This document shows, in pieces, positions 17,126 through 23,981 of a DNA stretch of 41,971 nt. The notes below the pieces were generated by a model that was given only the letters and a program-made list of their open reading frames with translations, ran no database searches and was not told the DNA's origin. How positions within the stretch are numbered: the first letter of the stretch is position 1; each line of letters starts with the position of its first letter. The DNA is from SURF-13 sp038924245 (lineage in GTDB: Bacteria > Pseudomonadota > Gammaproteobacteria > SURF-13), in NCBI GenBank assembly GCA_038924245.1, contig JBCKVB010000009.1:1-41971 (forward strand). The letters run 5' to 3'. Both the position numbers and the translations under genes were made by a program.

Positions 17126-18928
17126 TTAGCGCCCGGCCTGACCGCGCGGGGCCGACAACAGCTCGCTCAACTCACGCTTCTCCTCGGCGGAAAGCGGGGC
17201 AAGGCGTGATTTGCCGATTAACTGCTCGCGGCGGTTCTCCGGCCCTTGACGCTCGATTTGACCCAGCGCCCCCAGGAACTCGGCCTCCCACTCCTCTTCT
17301 TTTTTCAGGAGCGGCTGCCATTGGGCGAGCTTGAGCAGGTGCTGGCCGTGCGGCGTGCCGCGCCAGCGCTCCAGCAGCGCCGCTGTATTAAGTTGAGGCT
17401 GAGACTGCAATAATTCAAGCAGGCTGATCAGGATATCCAGCCCCGCGATCTCGATCCCGGCCAAGCGCCCTGGCTCTCCCGCGGCCTGGGCCAGCGCCGG
17501 CCTTTGCAGCAATAGCGCAATAGCCAGCCTGACAGGCGACATCTGGACGCTCGCCTCGCCTTCGTGGGTAGTGAAGTCCTCGCGCCGGCGCGCGGCGGAA
17601 CCGGTCTGGCGCGTGGGACGCACAGCCCCAAGCCCCAGTAAGCCGCCCAGGGTGTCGGCATTGATACGTGTGATCTCCGCCAGACGCGTGACCATCATGT
17701 GGCGGAACACCCCGGCGGGCAGTTTGCCCAGCAGCGGGCGCGCCAGCTCCACCAGGCGCGCGCGGCCGTCCATGCTCTTTATATCGGTCTGTTTGGCCAA
17801 ACCTTCATAGAAAAATTGCGACAGCGGCACGGCCGCGTCGAGACGCGCCTCGAACGCCGCCTGCCCTTCCTTGCGCACCAGCGTGTCCGGGTCTTCACCT
17901 TCCGGCAGGAACAGGAAGCGCGCCTGGCGGCCTTCGTGCATGAGCGGCAAGGCCGCCTCCAGCGCGCGCCACGCCGCCTCGCGTCCGGCGCGGTCGCCAT
18001 CAAAGCAAAACACCGCCTCGGACGCCACGCGGAAGATGCGCTCCAGGTGTTCGCGCGTGGTGGCGGTGCCGAGCGTGGCCACGGCGTTGCGGATGCCGTA
18101 TTGGGCCAGCGCCAGCACGTCCATATAGCCCTCCACCACCAGCAGGCGCTCGATTTTGCGCAGGCTCTTGCGCGCCTGGTACAGGCCGTACAGTTCGTGC
18201 CCTTTATGGAATACCGTGCTCTCCGGCGAGTTGAGATATTTCGGGGTGTCCGCGCTATTGAGTACCCGTCCGCCAAAACCAATCACGCGCCCGCGCTGAT
18301 CGTGGATGGGGAATAGAATGCGCTCGCGGAAGCGGTCGTACACACGCCCTGCCGGGCTGCCGCCTTCCTTCTCCACCAGCAGGCCCAGTTTGACCAGGGC
18401 CGGATGCGCGGCGGGAAAGGCCTGCGCGAGATGATTCCAGCCGGGTGGTGCGAAGCCGACTTCGTATTCGCCGGCGATCTCGCCCGTCAGTCCGCGACCC
18501 TTGAGATAGTCCACGGCGCGCTTGGCCTCGGCGTGCTCGCGCAACTGTTTGCGGTAAAACTCCGCCACCTGTTGCAGCAGCGCATAGCTGTCCTGATCCA
18601 CCCGGGCGGCGGGCGCTTCAGTGCCGGTGCGCGGCACCGTGAGACTCGCGGAACGCGCCAGCTCATGCACCGTTTCGACAAAATCCAGGTGCTCATACTC
18701 CATGAGAAAGCCGATGGCGGTGCCGTGCGCGCCGCAGCCGAAGCAGTGGTAAAACTGCTTGGCGGGGCTCACCGTGAAAGAGGGGGTTTTTTCTTCGTGG
18801 AACGGGCAGCAGGCGCTGTATTCGCGCCCGCTCTTCTTGAGCGGCACGCGCGCGTCTATCACCTCGACGATGTCCACGCGGCTTAACAGCTCATCTATGA
18901 ATTCTTTGGGGATCAGACCCATGGGCAT
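17126..18928 (-). CDS. dnaG: DNA primase
   Basis: 600 residues. The zinc finger is visible as C41-P-F-H44 and C62-x2-C65. The TOPRIM core has LLVVEGYMDVLALAQYGI and FCFDGDRAGREAA, and the C-terminal part is the helicase-binding domain. It makes RNA primers for replication. Two ATGs lie six bases apart (18928 and 18922) without a clear ribosome site; MGLIPKEFIDELL from 18922 is the other possible start. It sits between yqeY and rpoD. Confidence 0.97.
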   Translation of the reverse strand: MPMGLIPKEFIDELLSRVDIVEVIDARVPLKKSGREYSACCPFHEEKTPSFTVSPAKQFYHCFGCGAHGTAIGFLMEYEHLDFVETVHELARSASLTVPRTGTEAPAARVDQDSYALLQQVAEFYRKQLREHAEAKRAVDYLKGRGLTGEIAGEYEVGFAPPGWNHLAQAFPAAHPALVKLGLLVEKEGGSPAGRVYDRFRERILFPIHDQRGRVIGFGGRVLNSADTPKYLNSPESTVFHKGHELYGLYQARKSLRKIERLLVVEGYMDVLALAQYGIRNAVATLGTATTREHLERIFRVASEAVFCFDGDRAGREAAWRALEAALPLMHEGRQARFLFLPEGEDPDTLVRKEGQAAFEARLDAAVPLSQFFYEGLAKQTDIKSMDGRARLVELARPLLGKLPAGVFRHMMVTRLAEITRINADTLGGLLGLGAVRPTRQTGSAARRREDFTTHEGEASVQMSPVRLAIALLLQRPALAQAAGEPGRLAGIEIAGLDILISLLELLQSQPQLNTAALLERWRGTPHGQHLLKLAQWQPLLKKEEEWEAEFLGALGQIERQGPENRREQLIGKSRLAPLSAEEKRELSELLSAPRGQAGR

Positions 18929-18973
18929 ACGCTACAGAGAGAACTGCACAACCGCCAGGCACTGCGTCAGGCG

Positions 18974-19441
18974 TCAGCTTTTGGCTTCCAGCTTGGCCTT
19001 CGCCTTGGCGCTCGCCTGGCTCAGGTCGGCGCGTCCTTGCAGTTTGGGTTTGAGCAGCGCCATCACCTTGCCCAGGTCCTTGAGCGAAGCGGCGGCGCTG
19101 GTGTGGATGGCCTCGGCGATCATGGCTTCGATTTCCGCCTCGGACAGGGCGGCGGGCATGTATGACTGGATGAGCTCGATCTCGAACGACTCCTGACCGG
19201 CGAGATCGGCGCGCCCGGCCGTTTGATATTGGCTCAAGGAGCCACGCCGCTGTTTGAGCATCTTGTCCAGCACCGCCAGCACCTGCGTGTCGTCCAACTG
19301 GATGCGCTCGTCCACCTCGCGCTGCTTGATGGCGGAGAGGATCAGACGCAATACCATGAGGCGTCGCTTCTCGCCCGCGCGCAACGCGGTTTTGACATCC
19401 TCGTTGAGGCGGGTTTTCAGGGAAGATTCAGTTTGGCTCAT
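18974..19441 (-). CDS. GatB/YqeY-domain protein
   Basis: 155 residues, all YqeY domain: LKTRLNEDVKTALRAGEKRRLMVLRLILSAIKQREVD, then YQTAGRADLAGQESFEIELIQSYMPAALSEAEI and the C-terminal GKVMALLKPKLQGRAD. The domain resembles the tRNA-binding tail of the GatB amidotransferase subunit. The role of the stand-alone protein is not settled. The position between rpsU and dnaG is common in beta- and gammaproteobacteria. Confidence 0.92.
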   Translation of the reverse strand: MSQTESSLKTRLNEDVKTALRAGEKRRLMVLRLILSAIKQREVDERIQLDDTQVLAVLDKMLKQRRGSLSQYQTAGRADLAGQESFEIELIQSYMPAALSEAEIEAMIAEAIHTSAAASLKDLGKVMALLKPKLQGRADLSQASAKAKAKLEAKS

Positions 19442-19488
19442 GTCCCTGCGCCTAAGCTTAAGCCGGGAGGCTTAAAAGGTTGTCCTTA

Positions 19489-19752
19489 TTAGTAGGTGCG
19501 CTGAACGCGGCGATAGGGCTTCTTGGTTTCCGGCTCGGGGCGGGCGTTGAACGGCACCGGCTGCGCGCGCAATACCTTCTTTTCCTGCCGCTTCACCGCG
19601 GCGGCGGCCTTGCGTTTGCGGATCGTGGTCGGCTTCTCGTAGAATTCGCGCTTACGCATCTCGGTTAACGTACCGGCCTTCTCGCAGGTGCGCTTGAAAC
19701 GCCTCAACGCGACTTCAAAGGGCTCATTCTCTTTTAAACGTACAAAAGGCAT
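19489..19752 (-). CDS. rpsU: Ribosomal protein S21 with extended C-terminus
   Basis: 87 residues. The S21 core is clear (ENEPFEVALRRFKRTCEKAG, RREFYEKPTT-type segment, IRKRKAAAAVKRQ). E. coli S21 ends at 71; here about 16 extra residues rich in Pro, Arg and Tyr follow (PVPFNARPEPETKKPYRRV). S21 helps mRNA selection at the 30S platform near the anti-Shine-Dalgarno. First gene of the macromolecular-synthesis operon, divergent from tsaD. Confidence 0.96.
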   Translation of the reverse strand: MPFVRLKENEPFEVALRRFKRTCEKAGTLTEMRKREFYEKPTTIRKRKAAAAVKRQEKKVLRAQPVPFNARPEPETKKPYRRVQRTY

Positions 19753-19784
19753 CGGGCATCCTTAATCGCTAAACTAAACCAAAA

Positions 19785-19813
19785 AGTATACTCTATTCCA
19801 CCCTTCCTGCAAA
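19785..19813 (-). promoter_or_regulatory. Promoter of the rpsU-yqeY-dnaG-rpoD operon
   Basis: On the minus strand TTTGCA (19813-19808) and TATACT (19790-19785) are 17 bases apart, 4 of 6 and 5 of 6 matches. The predicted start is near 19778, about 25 bases before the rpsU ATG. Confidence 0.5.
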
Positions 19814-19836
19814 GTTAATGCTTGCTTAAAACCACC

Positions 19837-20847
19837 ATGCGCCTACTCGGTATCGAGACCTCGTGCGACGAAACCGGCATCGCGCTTTATGATGCGGAGC
19901 GGGGACTGCTGGCGCACGCGCTGCACAGCCAGGTGGCGCTGCACGCCGATTACGGCGGCGTGGTGCCGGAGTTGGCCTCGCGCGATCACATCCAGAAGAC
20001 CCTGCCGCTGATTCGCCAGGTATTGGACGCGGCGTCATGCCGCCCCCATGAGATCACCGGCGTGGCCTATGCCGCCGGGCCGGGCCTCATCGGCGCACTG
20101 TTGGTCGGCGCGGCCATCGGACGCAGCCTGGCCTATGCCTGGGGCGTACCCGCCGTGGGCGTGCATCACATGGAGGCGCATCTCCTGGCGCCGATGCTGG
20201 AGCCTGACCCGCCCGCGTTCCCGTTCGTCGCGCTGCTCGTCTCCGGCGGCCACACCCTGCTGGTGCGGGTGTTGGGTGTAGGCCAATACCAGGTGCTGGG
20301 CGAGTCGCTGGACGATGCGGCGGGCGAGGCGTTTGACAAGACCGCGAAACTCCTCGGCCTCGGCTATCCCGGCGGCCCGGCGCTGGAGCGCCTGGCGCGC
20401 GCGGGCAAACCGGGGCGCTTTCATTTCCCGCGCCCGATGACCGGCAAGCCGGGACTGGACTTCAGCTTCAGTGGCCTGAAGACCCACGCCGTTACCACAC
20501 TGCGCGCCGCAGATACGGACGCTCAAACTCGCGCCGACATCGCGCACGCCTTTCAAGAAGCCGTGGTGGACACGCTCGCCCTCAAGTGCGAGCGCGCGCT
20601 GCGCGAGACCGGCTTGAGCCGCCTGGTGATCTCCGGCGGGGTCAGCGCCAACCAGACGCTGCGCGCGCGCTTTACCCAGCTCGCCAAAAAAATGCACGCC
20701 GCCGTCTTCTACCCGCGCCTGGAGTTTTGCACCGACAACGGCGCGATGATCGCCTATGCGGGCTACGCGCGGCTCGCGGCGGGACAGTGCGCGCAAACCG
20801 GCCTCGCCTTTAAAGTCCACCCGCGCTGGCCGCTGGATGCGATCTGA
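19837..20847 (+). CDS. tsaD: tRNA threonylcarbamoyladenosine transferase TsaD
   Basis: 336 residues from ATG 19837, where homology starts (MRLLGIETSCDETG). A start five codons earlier is possible. The metal ligands H111 and H115 (HHMEAH) and the ASKHA-fold segments VSGGHTLL and GEAFDKTAKLLGLGYPGG are present, with ISGGVSANQTLR near the C-terminus. It transfers threonylcarbamoyl to A37 of ANN-reading tRNAs together with TsaB and TsaE. It is divergent from rpsU, a very widespread arrangement. Confidence 0.97.
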   Translation: MRLLGIETSCDETGIALYDAERGLLAHALHSQVALHADYGGVVPELASRDHIQKTLPLIRQVLDAASCRPHEITGVAYAAGPGLIGALLVGAAIGRSLAYAWGVPAVGVHHMEAHLLAPMLEPDPPAFPFVALLVSGGHTLLVRVLGVGQYQVLGESLDDAAGEAFDKTAKLLGLGYPGGPALERLARAGKPGRFHFPRPMTGKPGLDFSFSGLKTHAVTTLRAADTDAQTRADIAHAFQEAVVDTLALKCERALRETGLSRLVISGGVSANQTLRARFTQLAKKMHAAVFYPRLEFCTDNGAMIAYAGYARLAAGQCAQTGLAFKVHPRWPLDAI

Positions 20848-20863
20848 AATGCGCTGTTTGAGC

Positions 20864-20894
20864 AATAAAAAAGGGCGGCCTCTCGGCCACCCTT
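20864..20894 (-). terminator. Terminator of the outer-membrane barrel gene
   Basis: The stem AGGG-GGCC with GGCC-CCCT (one C/A mismatch) and loop TCTC is followed on the minus strand by six T. It also lies just after tsaD, which may use the same hairpin. Confidence 0.7.
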
Positions 20895-20910
20895 CGTGGA
20901 CAACGCAAAC

Positions 20911-21564
20911 CTAGAAACTATATTTCAGGCGAGCGCCGAGCACGTCCACATCTATTCCATCAATGTCGTAACGGGTCCAGTCGGCGCCAACGGATACCTT
21001 CTCAGTGGCCTTGTAGGCTGCGCCAATGCCATAGTAAGGATCGTTTCCATCCATGCTATCGCTTACGGTCACACCTACCGGGTGGGTGATTCCGTTGTAC
21101 GTGACAGTGCCGCTAGCCGATAATTTTGCATCAAGATCCCAGAAATATACGCCAGCCCTGGCATACGCCTCAAATTTGTCGGCGAATGGCAGGCTCAGAA
21201 CCGGCCCTAAATAGAAGCCATCCACTTCGGCTGATGCTGCCAACGTGCCGGTATAGCTAAATGGGCTTCCGTAGTACGTGCCAGACCCCGATACCGGTGC
21301 GCTGATTGAGGCTGTGCCTAATTTCAGGTATCCCCCTTCGATGGCGATGTTGTCGTTGAATTTATAACCGGCGCCGATGGAATAAGCAGTGTCGGTGTCA
21401 TCAACGTTAAATCCTGCGGTGTCCCCTAAATCAGCCTTCGCTTGACCAAGACCGAGGTCTACATAAAAGTTTTCCGCATTTGCGACCAGCGGAAAGGTAA
21501 GGGCGAGTGCGGTTGCAAGTGCGCCAATAGTGCCTTTAATTGCCAAGTCAATGTTTTTGTTCAT
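20911..21564 (-). CDS. Small outer-membrane beta-barrel protein
   Basis: 217 residues. The signal peptide covers about 1-30 (cleavage VANA-ENF). The rest alternates polar and hydrophobic residues in short strands: FYVDLGLGQAKADLGD, YSIGAGYKFNDNIAIEGGYL, FYLGPVLSLPFADKFEAYARAGVYFWD. It closes with a terminal Phe (LKYSF), the signal for BAM insertion. This fits the eight-strand OmpA/OmpW-like family. Function is unknown. It has a strong promoter that overlaps an operator-like palindrome, next to a divergent XRE regulator gene. Confidence 0.88.
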   Translation of the reverse strand: MNKNIDLAIKGTIGALATALALTFPLVANAENFYVDLGLGQAKADLGDTAGFNVDDTDTAYSIGAGYKFNDNIAIEGGYLKLGTASISAPVSGSGTYYGSPFSYTGTLAASAEVDGFYLGPVLSLPFADKFEAYARAGVYFWDLDAKLSASGTVTYNGITHPVGVTVSDSMDGNDPYYGIGAAYKATEKVSVGADWTRYDIDGIDVDVLGARLKYSF

Positions 21565-21596
21565 CTTTTATCGCTCCCGATAGAAATTCTCTACTA

Positions 21597-21625
21597 ATAC
21601 TAAGGATAACTTAGTGTGATGTCAA
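21597..21625 (-). promoter_or_regulatory. Promoter of the barrel gene, overlapping operator 1
   Basis: On the minus strand TTGACA (21625-21620) and TAGTAT (21602-21597) are exactly 17 bases apart. The palindrome ACTAAG-GATAA-CTTAGT at 21599-21615 covers the -10 edge and most of the spacer, so a protein bound there would exclude RNA polymerase. Confidence 0.7.
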
Positions 21626-21631
21626 CAAAAA

Positions 21632-21648
21632 ACTAAGAATATTTTAGG
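21632..21648. promoter_or_regulatory. Operator 2 between the barrel gene and the XRE regulator
   Basis: ACTAAG-AATAT-TTTAGG has the same half-site and the same 5-base centre as operator 1, with two arm mismatches. The two centres are 33 bases apart, about three helix turns, so they lie on one face. It lies 27 bases before the regulator start, in place for autoregulation. Confidence 0.5.
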
Positions 21649-21674
21649 GTTAATGTTATGTTGCACGACATGGG

Positions 21675-22004
21675 ATGGATAAAACCCAAATTATTGCTCG
21701 CAGGCTTAAAGAAGCGCGTCTTCGGGCAGGGATTTCCCAGATGGCGTTGGGTGTTGCGGCTGGGATTGATGAGTTTTCTGCAAGTCCTCGTGTGAACCAG
21801 TATGAACGAGGCAAACACACGCCGGATTTCCTGACACTAGAAAAATTTGGTGCCGTGCTGGACGTGCCGACAGAGTTTTTCTATGCGCGAGACGATCAGA
21901 TGGCCGAGATGCTCTTGTTGCTTGGCCGCTTACCCCAAAAGCAAAAAGGCAAAGTGATTTCCTTCATTAAGGAACTGGTGGAGGAGCAGGTTGGCGAGCG
22001 TTAA
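21675..22004 (+). CDS. XRE-family helix-turn-helix regulator
   Basis: 109 residues. The Cro/CI-type HTH covers about 8-65: IARRLKEARLRAGISQMALGVAAGI, RVNQYERGKHTPDFLTLEKFGAVLDVPTEFFYA. The C-terminal part is a short helical tail (MAEMLLLLGRLPQKQKGKVISFIKEL) that may dimerise. The ATG at 21670 is in another frame. It is divergent from the barrel gene with two matching operators in between, so the barrel gene and its own gene are the likely targets. Signal unknown. Base composition here is more AT-rich than the flanks. Confidence 0.88.
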   Translation: MDKTQIIARRLKEARLRAGISQMALGVAAGIDEFSASPRVNQYERGKHTPDFLTLEKFGAVLDVPTEFFYARDDQMAEMLLLLGRLPQKQKGKVISFIKELVEEQVGER

Positions 22005-22027
22005 AGAAGACGACCACCAAACAAAAA

Positions 22028-22049
22028 AGGGTGAACCGCAGTTCGCCCT
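22028..22049. terminator. Hairpin after the XRE gene
   Basis: A 9-pair stem (22028-22036 with 22041-22049, one G-U) and loop CGCA. The A run before it would serve as a T run only on the minus strand. It may end the regulator transcript weakly or stop leftward read-through. Confidence 0.4.
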
Positions 22050-22063
22050 GTTCCAGGCGGGTG

Positions 22064-22093
22064 TTCCGGCACTCCGGTACTGGAGTGCCGGAA
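22064..22093. repeat. Large perfect inverted repeat before the toxin-antitoxin pair
   Basis: Twelve-base perfect arms TTCCGGCACTCC and GGAGTGCCGGAA surround the 6-base centre GGTACT. The right arm runs into the direct repeat CCGGAATGTCCGA (22088-22100), which returns at 22709-22721 beyond the toxin gene. Confidence 0.75.
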
Positions 22094-22100
22094 TGTCCGA
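22088..22100. repeat. Direct repeat, left copy, flanking the toxin-antitoxin pair
   Basis: CCGGAATGTCCGA is identical to 22709-22721, and both are followed by A-rich sequence. The interval of about 620 bases holds just the toxin-antitoxin pair and its promoter, as if it were a cassette. Confidence 0.65.
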
Positions 22101-22144
22101 TAAAATCGCCGGGCATGGAGTCAGTCAGCGGGCTGTCCGCGGGT

Positions 22145-22172
22145 TTGTTTAATTGGCCGGGTGTTGTAAAAT
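22145..22172 (+). promoter_or_regulatory. Probable promoter of the toxin-antitoxin pair
   Basis: TTGTTT (22145-22150) and TAAAAT (22167-22172) are 16 bases apart. The -10 matches 5 of 6. Start of transcription would be about 25 bases before the antitoxin ATG. Confidence 0.4.
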
Positions 22173-22201
22173 CAATCTCACGTAAATCACCGGGGCACGC
22201 C

Positions 22202-22414
22202 ATGCTGAACGTAAAACTTTCTCCCGATCTCGAAAGCGCCGTTGAACAACAGGCGCGGCGCGAAAAAAAAACCAAGGCCGCGCTGGTTCGTACCGCCGTG
22301 CAGCGCTATCTCGAAGACGTCGAGGACTATCGTGACGCAGTGGCGGTTTTGAAGCGCAAGGGTAAGTCCTTCTCTCTGGCCGAAGTCAAGCGGCGGCATG
22401 GGTTGGAGGGTTAG
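22202..22414 (+). CDS. Ribbon-helix-helix antitoxin
   Basis: 70 residues from ATG 22202; the longer frame upstream runs through the inverted repeat and has no homology. The N-terminus MLNVKLSPDLESAVEQQARREKKTKAALVRTAVQRYLED fits the RHH (CopG/RelB-like) DNA-binding fold; the rest (residues 40-70, charged) should wrap the toxin. It overlaps the toxin gene by 17 bases. Such antitoxins neutralise the toxin and repress their own promoter. Confidence 0.85.
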   Translation: MLNVKLSPDLESAVEQQARREKKTKAALVRTAVQRYLEDVEDYRDAVAVLKRKGKSFSLAEVKRRHGLEG

Positions 22415-22667
22415 GTTCCGGGCTGAGGCCGACGCCCAGTTTGTGCGCCTGGATAAAGCCGTTCAACGTCGCATCATCAAATTCCTTGAAACCCGCATTG
22501 CCACCGCAGAGAATCCGCGCCGCGTTGGAGCCGCGCTGACGGGTGACCTTAAAACCCTGTGGAAATACCGTGTGGGTGACTACCGTCTTGTGTGTAACAT
22601 TGAGGACGCGACGCTGACCGTGCTCGTCATCAAGGTCGGACATCGGCGCAAGGTCTACCGCCTCTGA
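22398..22667 (+). CDS. RelE/ParE-superfamily toxin
   Basis: 89 residues. The fold pattern is clear: VRFRAEADAQFVRLDKAVQRRIIKFLETRI, NPRRVGAALTGDLKTLWKYRVGDYRLVCNIEDATLTVLVIKVGHRRKVYR. The LWKYRVGDYRLV and VGHRRKVY blocks are those of RelE mRNA interferases, with basic residues kept, so it is probably active. The gene is complete and overlaps the antitoxin. Compare the dead relE at 5825-5959, which belongs to a different branch (KIKLRNAGFRLVYEV). Confidence 0.9.
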   Translation: MGWRVRFRAEADAQFVRLDKAVQRRIIKFLETRIATAENPRRVGAALTGDLKTLWKYRVGDYRLVCNIEDATLTVLVIKVGHRRKVYRL

Positions 22668-22669
22668 CA

Positions 22670-22686
22670 GGCTTACAGAGTAAGCC
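22670..22686. terminator. Small hairpin after the toxin gene
   Basis: Seven perfect pairs (GGCTTAC with GTAAGCC) and a 3-base loop lie 3 bases past the toxin stop. No T run follows, so the terminator call is weak. Confidence 0.35.
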
Positions 22687-22708
22687 CCGTTGTGTCCCGG
22701 CGCCCCCA

Positions 22709-22721
22709 CCGGAATGTCCGA
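22709..22721. repeat. Direct repeat, right copy, flanking the toxin-antitoxin pair
   Basis: CCGGAATGTCCGA, identical to the left copy at 22088-22100. It ends 5 bases before the plsC stop codon, so the cassette edge lies at the end of the conserved gene. Confidence 0.65.
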
Positions 22722-22725
22722 AAAA

Positions 22726-23439
22726 TTATTCTGTCTCGATTTCGCCCATGGTTTCTTCTATCCACGCTTCGGTCTGCGCGTTGATCTCGGCGGCGCTCTT
22801 GCCCGCGCTGGCGATGACCGGGCCGATGACCACGCGTATCGTGCCGGGATATATGATAAAGCTCCCGCGCGGCCAAAACTTGCCCGCGTTGTGCGCGATG
22901 GGCAGCACCGGATAGCCGCTTTTTTCCGCCAGCAGCGCGCCGCCGATGGCATAGCGGCGCTTTTCCCCCGGCGCAACGCGCGTGCCTTCCGGAAAAATCA
23001 CCACCGCGCGGCCATCCTTGAGACGCTGCATACCTTGTTCGACGAGTTGATCCAGCGCGCGCCTGCCCGCGCCCCGGTCTATGGCGACAGGCTCCGTCAT
23101 GGCGAGGCCCCAGCCGAAAAACGGTATCCGCAATAACTCGCGCTTGCATACCCAGGTCAACGGCTGCGCAAAGATACGCGGCAACGCATACGTCTCCCAG
23201 GTGGACTGGTGCTTGCATAAAATCACACAGGGGCCGGACGGAATGTGCTCACGGCCTTCCACGGTGTAACGCAGGCCGCAAATCCTGTCCAGACACCAGA
23301 GACTGAAATAATTCCACAGCGAGATAAAACGATAACGCGCCGGAAACGGCAGGACACCCGCCAGCATACTGAGCGGCGCGAATATCAGCGTGGAAACCAC
23401 CTGGCAGATTACAAACAGCAGAGAACGCAGAAACCGCAT
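22726..23439 (-). CDS. plsC: 1-acylglycerol-3-phosphate O-acyltransferase
   Basis: 237 residues. An N-terminal hydrophobic segment (about 5-35) anchors it in the inner membrane. The acyltransferase motif I is H77-QSTW-E82, the H-x4-E variant of H-x4-D also met in other proteobacterial PlsC. Motif III is FPEGTR (149-154), and VLPIAHNAGKFWPR forms motif IV. It adds the second acyl chain to make phosphatidic acid. It overlaps gmhB by one base and is the last gene of the glyQ-glyS-gmhB-plsC operon. Confidence 0.94.
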   Translation of the reverse strand: MRFLRSLLFVICQVVSTLIFAPLSMLAGVLPFPARYRFISLWNYFSLWCLDRICGLRYTVEGREHIPSGPCVILCKHQSTWETYALPRIFAQPLTWVCKRELLRIPFFGWGLAMTEPVAIDRGAGRRALDQLVEQGMQRLKDGRAVVIFPEGTRVAPGEKRRYAIGGALLAEKSGYPVLPIAHNAGKFWPRGSFIIYPGTIRVVIGPVIASAGKSAAEINAQTEAWIEETMGEIETE

Positions 23440-23981
23440 CAGCGTTTCGCCAGCAGCACATCCACAAAGGCCGCAAGATCAGCGTGGACCTCGACTCCGG
23501 CGGCGGGCAGCTTGCCGCTTTTCACAACCTCCTCGCCTTTTCCGGTACGCACCAGCACCGGCTTCGCGCCCACCGCCTGCGCGGCCTCGATGTCGCGCAG
23601 GCTGTCGCCCACGGCGGGCACGTTTTTCAGATCACAATCAAATTGATTGGCAATCTCCAGCAACAAGCCCGGCTTGGGCTTACGGCACGCGCAATGGTCT
23701 TCGGGTTTATGCGGACAAAAAAAGATCGCGTCTATCTTGCCGCCCGCGCGCGTCACTTCCTGCTGCATCTTGTCGTGTATTTGATGCAACGTGTTAAGGT
23801 CAAAAAGTCCGCGTCCAACCCCGGACTGATTGCTCGCCACGACCACGGTATAACCCGCGCGCTTCAAGCGCGCGATGGCCTCCAGGCTGCCGGGTATCGG
23901 CGCCCATTCGTCAGGCGATTTTATGTATTCGTCGGAGTCGAAGTTAATGACTCCATCGCGGTCCAGGAGGATAAGCTTCAT
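23439..23981 (-). CDS. gmhB: D-glycero-beta-D-manno-heptose-1,7-bisphosphate 7-phosphatase
   Basis: 180 residues, HAD type. The catalytic DRDGVIN lies at 7-13, followed by NQSGVGRGLF. The zinc loop CPHKPEDHCACRKPKPG has the C-x-H...C-x-C ligands specific to GmhB, and VGDSLRDIEAA is motif IV. It acts in ADP-heptose synthesis for lipopolysaccharide inner core. It overlaps glyS by 4 bases and plsC by 1, so translation is probably coupled. Confidence 0.96.
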   Translation of the reverse strand: MKLILLDRDGVINFDSDEYIKSPDEWAPIPGSLEAIARLKRAGYTVVVASNQSGVGRGLFDLNTLHQIHDKMQQEVTRAGGKIDAIFFCPHKPEDHCACRKPKPGLLLEIANQFDCDLKNVPAVGDSLRDIEAAQAVGAKPVLVRTGKGEEVVKSGKLPAAGVEVHADLAAFVDVLLAKR

